Positions 1 through 6,195 of a DNA stretch of 16,605 nucleotides are shown here, in pieces. Position 1 is the stretch's first letter; each line of letters begins with the position of its first letter. The translations under genes and the position numbers were made by a program. This DNA comes from JAKITW01 sp041598875. GTDB lineage: Bacteria > Desulfobacterota > Desulfobulbia > Desulfobulbales > BM004. The notes beneath the pieces were generated by a model. The model was not told the DNA's origin, ran no database searches, and was given only the letters and a program-made list of their open reading frames with translations. The stretch covers positions 1 to 16,605 of the forward strand of contig JBFHXP010000055.1 in NCBI GenBank assembly GCA_041598875.1, written 5' to 3'.

Positions 1-100
1 CCCCATCAATGGGGTATATCTGTACAGTGACTGAATTCGTGACAAAAAGATCTGCGACTCCGGATGGTAGAAAAAAACCAAGGACGTTCGGTAAAAAAAC

Positions 101-607
101 ATGGACACGGGAACCAACCGATTCGACCCCATCATTGAGACCATCCGCCGGGCGCCCCGTCTTGAGCCCCCGGAAGGACTGTCCCGCCGGGTGATGACGC
201 ACATCATGCCAGCAAACAATGCGTCCTGCGCGCCCTATTTCTTCATGGCCTCCCTCTTTTTCCTGGTTCTTGGCAGTACCCTGTTCGCCGGGCTCAAACA
301 TGGCCCGGCCTGGCTCATGATGCAGCCATTACTTGCCCTGCTCTGCGGCGCGCTTTTTGCGATTCTCGGCATGATCCTGAAGACCGATTCCCGGTTTGCC
401 CCCCGGATCATCCGCCTGGGAATCACCTGCTATTCACTTCTTATACTTGGCAACACCCTGGCGATCAGCCCGATGACCACGTCGGCAACACTCGGAATCG
501 TGCTGACCATTGCCCTCTCTACGGCCTGCGTCCTCATGGGGCAGATCCTGGCCCGGGCCGTTTTCTCCCTTGACCTCACCGACACCAACGACAAGGCGAC
601 GCCATGA
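101..607 (+). CDS. four-helix integral membrane protein of unknown function, first gene of the pilin operon
   Basis: A 168-residue protein that I do not recognise as a named family. The N-terminal ~43 residues are soluble and contain a Pro/Glu-rich stretch followed by a helix (PPEGLSRRVMTHI, about residues 23-35). This kind of segment is common just before the membrane part of anti-sigma-like proteins, but no zinc-binding His/Cys cluster is present. Four hydrophobic segments follow at about residues 44-64, 70-93, 103-122 and 125-150, then a short polar tail. The stop overlaps the start of the next gene as ATGA at 604-607, so the two are probably translationally coupled and part of one operon. 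The start at 101 has only a distant AAGGA (about 17 nt upstream), so initiation may be weak or use an upstream element. A role in pilus assembly or its control is inference from position only. Confidence 0.7.
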   Translation: MDTGTNRFDPIIETIRRAPRLEPPEGLSRRVMTHIMPANNASCAPYFFMASLFFLVLGSTLFAGLKHGPAWLMMQPLLALLCGALFAILGMILKTDSRFAPRIIRLGITCYSLLILGNTLAISPMTTSATLGIVLTIALSTACVLMGQILARAVFSLDLTDTNDKATP

Positions 608-1050
608 CCACAAGAGGAAGAAACGCGATCTCTCCCCACGGCCAGGGCGGATTCACCCTGATTGAACTGGTTGCCGTACTCCTGGTGATCGCCATTGTCA
701 GCGCGCTGGCCCTGTCACGGGCAACCTCGACCGCAACCGCCAATCTTGCCCGCGAGGCCGATACCCTGACCGGCCATCTCCGCTACGCCCAGGCCCGGGC
801 GATGAACGATACCGTGCCCTGGCGGATTACCCTCACCGGTAACGGCTATACCCTGTTTCGCAACACTACCCCACAGAGCCTGCCCGGCGAGACGGCCACC
901 CACTCCTTTGCCAGCGGGGTCTCCCTCACATCAGGCGGTGTTACCGTCTCTTTTGACCGATGGGGCAGTCCGGGCAATACCACAATCACCATCACCCTGA
1001 ACAACAGCAGAACCATCACCATCACCAGAAACACGGGATTCATTCCATGA
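604..1050 (+). CDS. GspH/FimT-like type IV prepilin (minor pilin, MshC-like position)
   Basis: A 148-residue minor pilin or pseudopilin. A short basic leader ends in GG, followed by FTLIE and a hydrophobic helix (about residues 17-40). This is the class III signal cleaved and N-methylated by prepilin peptidase, predicted between Gly16 and Phe17, with Glu at mature position 5. The rest matches the GspH/FimT plan: a helix with LAREADTLTGHLRYAQARAM, then a beta-rich globular part ending in a predicted 'FDRWGSPG' turn and the terminal strand RTITIT. The protein would sit in the inner membrane before incorporation near the tip of a pilus or pseudopilus. It overlaps the preceding gene by 4 bp and the following start by 4 bp (1047-1050). 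No ATPase, secretin or major pilin is visible, so type II secretion and type IV/MSHA pilus systems cannot be separated from this gene alone. Confidence 0.88.
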   Translation: MTTRGRNAISPHGQGGFTLIELVAVLLVIAIVSALALSRATSTATANLAREADTLTGHLRYAQARAMNDTVPWRITLTGNGYTLFRNTTPQSLPGETATHSFASGVSLTSGGVTVSFDRWGSPGNTTITITLNNSRTITITRNTGFIP

Positions 1051-1451
1051 AAAAACCCCACTCCATCAGCAGCAGCGGCTTCACCCTGCTGGAGATAATC
1101 ATCGTGCTGCTCATATCCACCATCCTGGCTGCGATGATGCTTCCCTATTTCGGCAGAAACCTGCACCAGAGTTCCGCCCCGATATTTGACCTTCAGAAGT
1201 CCCTCTCCATTGTCCGGGTGATGGAGAACATCACTGCTGATTACAAGGCATCGAACCGATCAGGGGCCGCGCTTACCGCCCTGAAAAACAAAATAGACAA
1301 CGGGATCTTTACGACCAACCCGCCCTTTACCACAACGACCTCCTGGGTTGACCTGGACACGGGAAACGCCAATGACCCGGTAACCCTGCGGGTGACAGTT
1401 AAAAACACCACCAACGGCGAGCAACTGCTTGCCCTTTTTACCGTGCATTGA
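1047..1451 (+). CDS. GspI/PilV-like prepilin (minor pilin, MshD-like position)
   Basis: A 134-residue prepilin. I chose the ATG at 1047 because it makes an ATGA overlap with the previous stop and puts the type III signal (SSSGFTLLEIIIVLL) in the usual place. An upstream in-frame ATG at 960 would lie deep inside the preceding gene. Cleavage is predicted after Gly11, giving mature FTLLE with Glu5. The N-terminal helix spans about residues 12-34, followed by an amphipathic helix containing LSIVRVMENITADY, which resembles the GspI/PilV/MshD region after the stem. The C-terminal half is Thr/Asn-rich and predicted to be beta. There are no cysteines. A 58-nt gap separates it from the next prepilin. 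Assignment to MshD rather than GspI or PilV is inferred from gene order only. Confidence 0.85.
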   Translation: MKKPHSISSSGFTLLEIIIVLLISTILAAMMLPYFGRNLHQSSAPIFDLQKSLSIVRVMENITADYKASNRSGAALTALKNKIDNGIFTTNPPFTTTTSWVDLDTGNANDPVTLRVTVKNTTNGEQLLALFTVH

Positions 1452-1509
1452 GAACTGCCACTGACCTGAACACCAAAAAAACACCTCTTGCGGCGTAAGG
1501 ATACCCCAC

Positions 1510-2001
1510 ATGACTGAACTGCCGAAACGCGAACACGGATTCACCCTGCTCGAGATGATCGTTGTCCTGATCCTGGTGGGGATCATGGCGGTAATCGCCG
1601 GCATGGGCATCGCCTCCGGGGTCAACGGCTATTTCTTCACCAGAAATAACACTGCCACCGCCCAGAAGGGGCAACTAGCCATGACCCGCCTTACCAGGGA
1701 GATGAACGGAATAACCTCCGCCTCCTCTCCCTCCGGCTCGAGCTGGACATTCACCTCGGTCCGCCAGGGCGTTTCCGGAGACCATACCATCTCCTGGTCC
1801 GGGAACGTTCTGCGACTGGACAACGATATCCTCTGCGACCAGGTTGTTGCCTTCAACCTTACCTTCCTGGACACCTTCAACGGCAGCAGTTACACCTCCT
1901 GGTCCGGGTCCCGCCGGATTATTGAGGCAAGACTCCAGCTGCGCGGCGCAGACAATATCCCCTCCACATTCACCACCCGGGTCGCCCCCAGAAATCTCTG
2001 A
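1510..2001 (+). CDS. PilW/GspJ-like prepilin (minor pilin, MshO-like position)
   Basis: A 163-residue prepilin. The leader MTELPKREHG is followed by FTLLEMIVVLILVGIMAVI, so cleavage is predicted after Gly10 with Glu5 conserved. After the hydrophobic stem the helix LAMTRLTREMNGI is typical of PilW/GspJ/MshO proteins, which have a long N-terminal helix carrying alternating Arg/Glu. The remainder is Ser/Thr/Trp-rich, beta-type and extracytoplasmic. The start is supported by TAAGGA at 1496-1501, 8 nt before the ATG. The gene lies between two other pilin-like genes, 58 nt after the first and 21 nt before the second. In minor-pilin operons this member usually forms part of the tip complex with the PilX/GspK-type protein encoded next. 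That role is family knowledge; partners for this locus are inferred. Confidence 0.87.
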   Translation: MTELPKREHGFTLLEMIVVLILVGIMAVIAGMGIASGVNGYFFTRNNTATAQKGQLAMTRLTREMNGITSASSPSGSSWTFTSVRQGVSGDHTISWSGNVLRLDNDILCDQVVAFNLTFLDTFNGSSYTSWSGSRRIIEARLQLRGADNIPSTFTTRVAPRNL

Positions 2002-2022
2002 TACCGGAAAAAGGACATTCCC

Positions 2023-3279
2023 ATGAAAATCACCCGTCATCTCACCAAGAATCGACCCCGACTCCATGGGAGCAGACCAGGCAACCATTCCTTCTCTCTG
2101 ATGAACGAGCAGGGATCAGTGCTCGTGGGACTGATAGTCACCATGTCGATCCTGGCAGTGGCCGGCGCTGCCATGCTCAGCCTGACCGCAACCTCCACCT
2201 ATACTGAAATCGCCGCAAACCGCCATAATGCCGCCTATTATATTGCCGAATCCGGCGGCAATTACGCCATCCCCCAGATCATCAACAATGCGGCCCAGGC
2301 GATATCGACCCTGCACAACAGGACCTATACCCTGGCCACCGGCCAGTACTTTACCCTGGCACTGGATAATTCCTCGTCAACAAGCTTTATCTTCCTGACT
2401 TCCACCGGCGTGGTCAGCGGCAACAGCTGGGCCGAGGCCCGGGAGACCATCACCTGGCGGTTCCCCAGAACTACAAAATCCCTCTTTGATAAAGCCGTTT
2501 TCGGTAATAAACATATAAAGATATTACAAAACTCCTATGTGGATAGTTTCGGGACCACCTGGACCTGCGAAAACTGCTCCCCGGATCCAACCATATCCCT
2601 GCTTGGCGTAAACGGAGACAAAAAGAATGATATAGATGTCAACGGCACCGTATACGGCAGCGCAGGCGAGCTCGATATGGGCAAGGATATGACCCCGAAA
2701 ACGCCACCCACCACATTCAATACCCTGACTGTCAACGGCTCGACGGTTGCCCAAGACGCGACACTCGTGCTGAACAACACCACTGCAACCATCAGTTCAG
2801 GAACCTATAAGACAAAGGGGATCCAAATGAATAATGCCACCATGACGATCACCGGCGATGTTGTTTTTTATGTGACCACTGATGCGGATTTCCAGGAAAA
2901 CAGCACGGTCACCCTCAACCCCGGGGCGACCCTTACCGTCTATTTTGATAATGATCTCAATATGAAGGACGGCGCCCGGATCAACATGGGCGGCGCAGCA
3001 GAAAATTTTGTGGCCTATGGCACAGCAGCCGCCAAAAAGGTCGATATACGTGGAGACGCCACCATGTTCGGGGTAATCTACGCACCCGAAGCCACTATCC
3101 ACGTCAAGGGAAAGGATAATGGGGGTATGGGCCCATCCTCTGTCTTCGGCTCAATAATAGGGGACAAGGTTCATATATATGGTGACTCAAACGTCCATTA
3201 CGACAGGAGACTGCTGACCTCGGCCAAGTTCAGCTCGATTGTCTCCGTTGGCCAACCGACCCAGTATTTCACCCAGTGA
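2023..3279 (+). CDS. PilX-like pilus tip protein with long C-terminal beta-repeat passenger domain
   Basis: A 418-residue protein with a PilX/MshP-type N-terminus: leader of 31 residues, then G/S at the predicted cleavage point and a hydrophobic helix (VLVGLIVTMSILAVAGAAML, about residues 33-52), followed by the characteristic AAYYIAESGGNYA motif. The usual Glu at mature position 5 is replaced by Gly36, as in GspK-type tip subunits. Residues about 160-230 contain a CENC pair (Cys182, Cys185), a possible disulfide. From about 230 to 400 the protein is a run of short beta-strands with Asn/Asp/Gly turns, ending in a segment like GVIYAPEATIHVKG, VFGSIIGDKVHIYG and HYDRRL. I associate that ending with a domain seen in PilX-N-containing surface proteins. 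The start at 2023 has AAGGA at 2011-2015; the internal ATG at 2101 has no ribosome site. Codon use in the passenger is more AT-rich, with many ATA codons, than in the neighbouring genes. Confidence 0.8.
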   Translation: MKITRHLTKNRPRLHGSRPGNHSFSLMNEQGSVLVGLIVTMSILAVAGAAMLSLTATSTYTEIAANRHNAAYYIAESGGNYAIPQIINNAAQAISTLHNRTYTLATGQYFTLALDNSSSTSFIFLTSTGVVSGNSWAEARETITWRFPRTTKSLFDKAVFGNKHIKILQNSYVDSFGTTWTCENCSPDPTISLLGVNGDKKNDIDVNGTVYGSAGELDMGKDMTPKTPPTTFNTLTVNGSTVAQDATLVLNNTTATISSGTYKTKGIQMNNATMTITGDVVFYVTTDADFQENSTVTLNPGATLTVYFDNDLNMKDGARINMGGAAENFVAYGTAAAKKVDIRGDATMFGVIYAPEATIHVKGKDNGGMGPSSVFGSIIGDKVHIYGDSNVHYDRRLLTSAKFSSIVSVGQPTQYFTQ

Positions 3280-3289
3280 CAGGAGCGGC

Positions 3290-3805
3290 ATGCAGGAAAA
3301 GGAACTTGTTTTTTCCAGGGACGTTATCAGGGCGCGGACCAGAGAACTGGGCAAGAGAATCACCCATGATTTTGCCGGCTCCCCACTGGTACTGGTAGGG
3401 GTCCTCAACGGGGCATTCGTCTTTCTTGCTGATCTGATGCGGGAAATTGACCTGGACCTGGAAGTCGATTTCGTCCGGGTGGCCAGTTACGGCTCCGGAG
3501 ACACTGCCGGCAGCCTCCGCTTTATCAAGGATATCGAAACCGCCATTGCCGGCAAGAGCGTTCTTCTGGTGGAGGATATCATTGACACCGGCCGGACCCT
3601 CGGCGCACTCAAGGAGGTCCTTCTCAGTCACAGACCAGGGTCGCTCAGTGTCTGCGCCCTGATCGACAAAAGGGAGCGGCGGGAGGTCGAGGTCCAGGCG
3701 GAGTATATAGGATTCGAAGTGGACCAGGGGTTTCTTGTTGGCTACGGTCTCGACTTCGCCGACCAGTACCGCCATTATCCGGAAATTTATCGCCTTATCA
3801 GGTAA
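3290..3805 (+). CDS. hpt: hypoxanthine phosphoribosyltransferase
   Basis: A 171-residue purine salvage enzyme that transfers a ribose-5-phosphate from PRPP to hypoxanthine (and often guanine) to give IMP/GMP in the cytoplasm. The PRPP-binding motif VLLVEDIIDTGRTL is at about residues 91-104, with Glu95/Asp96 and Asp99 as the conserved acidic pair. LVGVLNGAFVFLADLMR near the N-terminus is the usual pyrophosphate-loop region. VDFVRVASYGS is the flexible-loop region with the Ser-Tyr-Gly seen in HPRTs. FLVGYGLDFADQYRHYPEIY is the conserved C-terminal signature. The length is normal. I chose ATG 3290, with AGGAG at 3281-3285 (spacing 4), over an upstream ATG at 3239 that lies inside the PilX-like gene. 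Only 10 nt separate the two genes, so hpt may be read from the pilin operon transcript or from an internal promoter I cannot see. Confidence 0.95.
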   Translation: MQEKELVFSRDVIRARTRELGKRITHDFAGSPLVLVGVLNGAFVFLADLMREIDLDLEVDFVRVASYGSGDTAGSLRFIKDIETAIAGKSVLLVEDIIDTGRTLGALKEVLLSHRPGSLSVCALIDKRERREVEVQAEYIGFEVDQGFLVGYGLDFADQYRHYPEIYRLIR

Positions 3806-3823
3806 AAAAAGGAGACAGGGCAG

Positions 3824-4483
3824 GTGGGGAGAAAAAAAATAGCGGTTATTCTGTCCGGGTGCGGCAACAAGGATGGCGCGGAAATCCATGAATCGGTGCT
3901 GACCCTCTGGGCCATCCATAAACACGGCGCGGACTACCAGTGTTTTGCCCCGGATATCGCCCAGCACCATGTGCTGAACTTCGTCTCAGGGGCGGAGATG
4001 GACGAGGAGCGCAACGTGCTTATCGAGTCGGCACGGATCGCCCGCGGCAACATTAAAGATCTCGCCGACTTTGACCCGGAGCATTTTGACGGCCTGATCA
4101 TTCCCGGCGGCCTCGGGGTGGTGAAAAACCTCTCTGATTTTGCCCGAAAGGGATCGCTGTGCTCCGTCAACCCCGAACTTTCCCGGGCGGTTCTCGGCAT
4201 GGCGGCGCACAAAAAGCCGATCGGCGGCCTCTGCATCGCGCCTGCTGTGCTTGCGAGAATCCTGGGCCAGGTGGATGTGACCATCGGCAACGATCCGCTC
4301 ACCGCACAGACCCTCAGGGAGATGGGGGCAACCCTTCGCCCCGCGGGCCACGGTGAAATCGTCATCGACCAGCGGAGAAAAATAGTGACGTCTCCATGCT
4401 ATATGCTCGACGCCCGGGTCGACCAGATTGGCGCGGGAGCTGAAAACGTGGTCAAGGCGCTGCTGGCGATGATGGATGAGTAA
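3824..4483 (+). CDS. elbB: ElbB, DJ-1/PfpI-family glyoxalase-like protein
   Basis: A 219-residue protein of the DJ-1/PfpI class I glutamine-amidotransferase-like superfamily. It follows the E. coli ElbB pattern closely: VILSGCGNKDGAEIHESVLTLWAI at the N-terminus, FAPD, ERNVLIESARIARG, LIIPGGLGVVKNLSDFA, then the nucleophile-elbow sequence GLCIAPAVLARI with Cys137 and the closing KIVTSPCYMLDA. ElbB proteins have been described as isoprenoid-pathway-associated glyoxalases; the physiological substrate is not settled. The start is GTG with GGAG at 3811-3814 (9 nt upstream); no better start exists. It begins 18 nt after hpt and is probably co-transcribed with it. It is the last plus-strand gene before a convergent junction with mnmE. 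Confidence 0.92.
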   Translation: MGRKKIAVILSGCGNKDGAEIHESVLTLWAIHKHGADYQCFAPDIAQHHVLNFVSGAEMDEERNVLIESARIARGNIKDLADFDPEHFDGLIIPGGLGVVKNLSDFARKGSLCSVNPELSRAVLGMAAHKKPIGGLCIAPAVLARILGQVDVTIGNDPLTAQTLREMGATLRPAGHGEIVIDQRRKIVTSPCYMLDARVDQIGAGAENVVKALLAMMDE

Positions 4484-4488
4484 AGAAT

Positions 4489-4507
4489 CCGGGCCATGAG
4501 GACCCGG
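4489..4507 (-). terminator. hairpin just past elbB, possible minus-strand terminator for mnmE
   Basis: CCGGG at 4489-4493 pairs with CCCGG at 4503-4507. Inside, CC (4494-4495) pairs with GG (4500-4501) around an ATGA loop with one bulged base. Read on the minus strand the hairpin is followed by ATTCTTTAC, a weak U-rich run, so it could end transcripts coming from mnmE. On the plus strand it begins 6 nt after the elbB stop but has no U-tract there. Confidence 0.35.
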
Positions 4508-4565
4508 CTCTGGTTCGCCCCTTTAAGGAGCTACTCTGCTGCCGCATATAATGATTAAATTGTAA

Positions 4566-4597
4566 GGCACTGAGGCACAGAGGCGGAAGGCACAGAG
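4566..4597. repeat. short degenerate tandem repeat of a GGCACAGA-type unit
   Basis: Units GGCACTGA, GGCACAGA, GGCGGAA and GGCACAGA lie one after another, then a T6 run. The units sit in the non-coding junction between convergent elbB and mnmE. Similar GGCACAGAG-rich stretches occur dispersed in various bacterial genomes in my recollection. Whether this one is dispersed in this genome cannot be seen here. Confidence 0.5.
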
Positions 4598-4643
4598 TTT
4601 TTTAACAGCAACTTCGACTGCAGAACAACACCAACTGACTCTG

Positions 4644-4667
4644 ACCTGGCCCAGCGGACCAGGTTTT
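4644..4667 (+). terminator. possible plus-strand terminator downstream of elbB
   Basis: ACCTGG (4644-4649) pairs with CCAGGT (4659-4664). The stem can be lengthened internally by CC with GG across a bulged A, and TTT follows directly. The stem is short and the U-run brief, and it lies about 160 nt past elbB, so activity is uncertain. Confidence 0.35.
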
Positions 4668-4708
4668 CCGGGGTGAAATAAAGGTTGCCGCGACCGGCTC
4701 CCCCGCCC

Positions 4709-6133
4709 TTATTTTCCGATACAGAACCTTTCAAAAATCATATCAAGCATGTCTTCGGTGGTTGTCTCGCCCACTATATCGGCAAGGCTGCCCAGGGCGG
4801 CCTGGAGATCCACGGCAACAAGATCCGGGGGCTGATTGCCCTCAAGCCCCTTTCTCGCCCGGAGGCAGCCCTCAAGCGCCGCGTCCAGGGCGGCGCGGTG
4901 TCTGACATTGGGAGCACATCCGACATCACCGGGGTTCAGCCCACCCTCCCCTCTGCTGACCACCGCCGCAAAGACGGCATCCCGGAGGGCATCGATGCCA
5001 TCATGGTTGCGGGCAGATATCGGGACAAGGGTTTGCCCGGGGAAATCCCCGGAAAAATGCGTCAGATCAAATCCGGAAACAAGGTCTGTCTTATTGATTA
5101 CAACCAGCACTGAGCCCTGGCAATCTGTAGTATTGATACTCGCATAAAGCGTCCGGTCTTCCTCCTGAAGGGGCACCGAACCATCAACCAGAAAAAGAAT
5201 CAGATCCGCCTCCGCGCTTTTGGCCCGGGCCCGCTGAATCCCAAGCTCCTCCACCGCCTCGGTGGTCTCACGGATACCGGCGGTATCAATCAGCCGGACC
5301 GGAACCCCCCTGATGTCGACATACTCTTCGATGGTGTCCCGGGTGGTGCCCGGCACCGGCGTCACCAGGGCGCGCTCTTCCCGGAGCAGGGTGTTCAACA
5401 GGCTTGATTTTCCCACATTGGGGCGGCCGAGGATGACCGCGGAGATACCTTCACGGAAAATTTTCCCATGGTCGGCCGCGGCAAGAAGCCTTTGCAGCGC
5501 GGATTCCACTGCAATGAGTCTGTTTCCCAGGATGGCGGAGTCAAGAATTTCCGCCTCGTCTTCGGGAAAATCAATGGCCACCTCGATCACCGCGCGCACC
5601 CCGAGCAGGGCCTCGCGGATGTCCATGACCTGCTGATGGAGATGCCCCTGCAGCTGGCCAAAGGCCAGATCAAGGGCTGGTCCGGTCCGGGCGGAAAGAA
5701 GGTCAACAACGGCTTCGGCACGGGTCAGATCGATACGCCCGTTGAGAAAGGCGCGCTTGGTAAACTCGCCGGGCTGAGCCGGCCGGGCGCCGGAGTGGAA
5801 TACCTGCCGGAGGATCTGTTCTAGAATCAGATAACTGCCGTGACAGTGAATCTCAACCACATCTTCCCGGGTGTAGGTATTGGGCGCCTCCATGAAAACC
5901 GCCAGCACTTCATCGAGCAGCTGTCCGGACTCCGGCTCTGTCATCCAGCCATAATACATGCGGTGACTGGCAAAGGAGGATAGCGGTTTCCTCGGCGTGA
6001 ACAATCGGGAGAGAATCGATCGGGAGAGAGGACCGCTGATACGGATGATCCCGATACCGCCGGCCCCCGGAGGGGTGGCAATGGCGGCTATGGTTTCTTC
6101 GGAGGTATGGGCCGGGTCTCTGGCTGTGGGCAT
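4709..6133 (-). CDS. mnmE: tRNA uridine-5-carboxymethylaminomethyl modification GTPase MnmE
   Basis: A 474-residue GTPase that works with MnmG to install the (carboxymethyl)aminomethyl group at C5 of wobble U34 in a set of tRNAs. The N-terminal tetrahydrofolate-binding domain begins with TIAAIATPPGAGGIGIIRISG. The central helical domain follows, interrupted by the G domain with P-loop GRPNVGKS at 236-243, the K-loop/switch TTRDTIEEY, DTAG and NKTD. The C-terminus ends with the invariant FCIGK, carrying the functional Cys at 471. Length and domain order are normal. No Shine-Dalgarno is visible before the ATG at 6133, and an intrinsic terminator ends 14 nt upstream, so expression probably depends on readthrough from the yidC-jag operon or an unseen promoter. 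The stop faces the stop of elbB across 225 nt. Its partner gene mnmG is 7.6 kb away on the other strand. Confidence 0.97.
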   Translation of the reverse strand: MPTARDPAHTSEETIAAIATPPGAGGIGIIRISGPLSRSILSRLFTPRKPLSSFASHRMYYGWMTEPESGQLLDEVLAVFMEAPNTYTREDVVEIHCHGSYLILEQILRQVFHSGARPAQPGEFTKRAFLNGRIDLTRAEAVVDLLSARTGPALDLAFGQLQGHLHQQVMDIREALLGVRAVIEVAIDFPEDEAEILDSAILGNRLIAVESALQRLLAAADHGKIFREGISAVILGRPNVGKSSLLNTLLREERALVTPVPGTTRDTIEEYVDIRGVPVRLIDTAGIRETTEAVEELGIQRARAKSAEADLILFLVDGSVPLQEEDRTLYASINTTDCQGSVLVVINKTDLVSGFDLTHFSGDFPGQTLVPISARNHDGIDALRDAVFAAVVSRGEGGLNPGDVGCAPNVRHRAALDAALEGCLRARKGLEGNQPPDLVAVDLQAALGSLADIVGETTTEDMLDMIFERFCIGK

Positions 6134-6147
6134 GGTTGCATCAAGTG

Positions 6148-6190
6148 AAAAAAGAACCGCCCGTCACGGGAATGGGACCGTAACAGGCGG
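6148..6190 (-). terminator. strong intrinsic terminator between jag and mnmE
   Basis: Read on the minus strand, CCGCCTGTTACGG (6190-6178) pairs along all 13 positions with CCGTGACGGGCGG (6169-6157), using two G-U wobbles, around an 8-nt loop. TTCTTTTTTC follows immediately. It lies 6 nt past the jag stop and 14 nt before the mnmE ATG. This is the clearest terminator in the window. It should cut off or attenuate transcription from the rpmH-to-jag operon into mnmE. Confidence 0.85.
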
Positions 6191-6195
6191 AGATA

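Noticed and set aside
1..34. End of an upstream gene, or the CCCCATCAATGGGG hairpin (1-14) as a terminator
   Set aside because: All three plus frames are open or end in a stop within the first ~35 bases except one, but fewer than 12 residues are visible, too few to recognise a product. The hairpin is only 6 bp with a 2-nt loop and no U-tract.
986..1027. ACCATCACC-type repeats near the GspH/GspI junction
   Set aside because: They encode the Thr/Ile-rich strands of the GspH-like protein in frame. The His-run in the other frame is only a shadow.
4690..4702. GCCG/CGGC hairpin just past mnmE as its terminator
   Set aside because: Stem of only 4 bp, followed by AACCTTTATTT rather than a continuous U-run.
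4685..5113. Plus-strand reading frame opposite the 3' end of mnmE
   Set aside because: It lies antisense to the conserved MnmE C-terminal domain and shows no recognisable motif.
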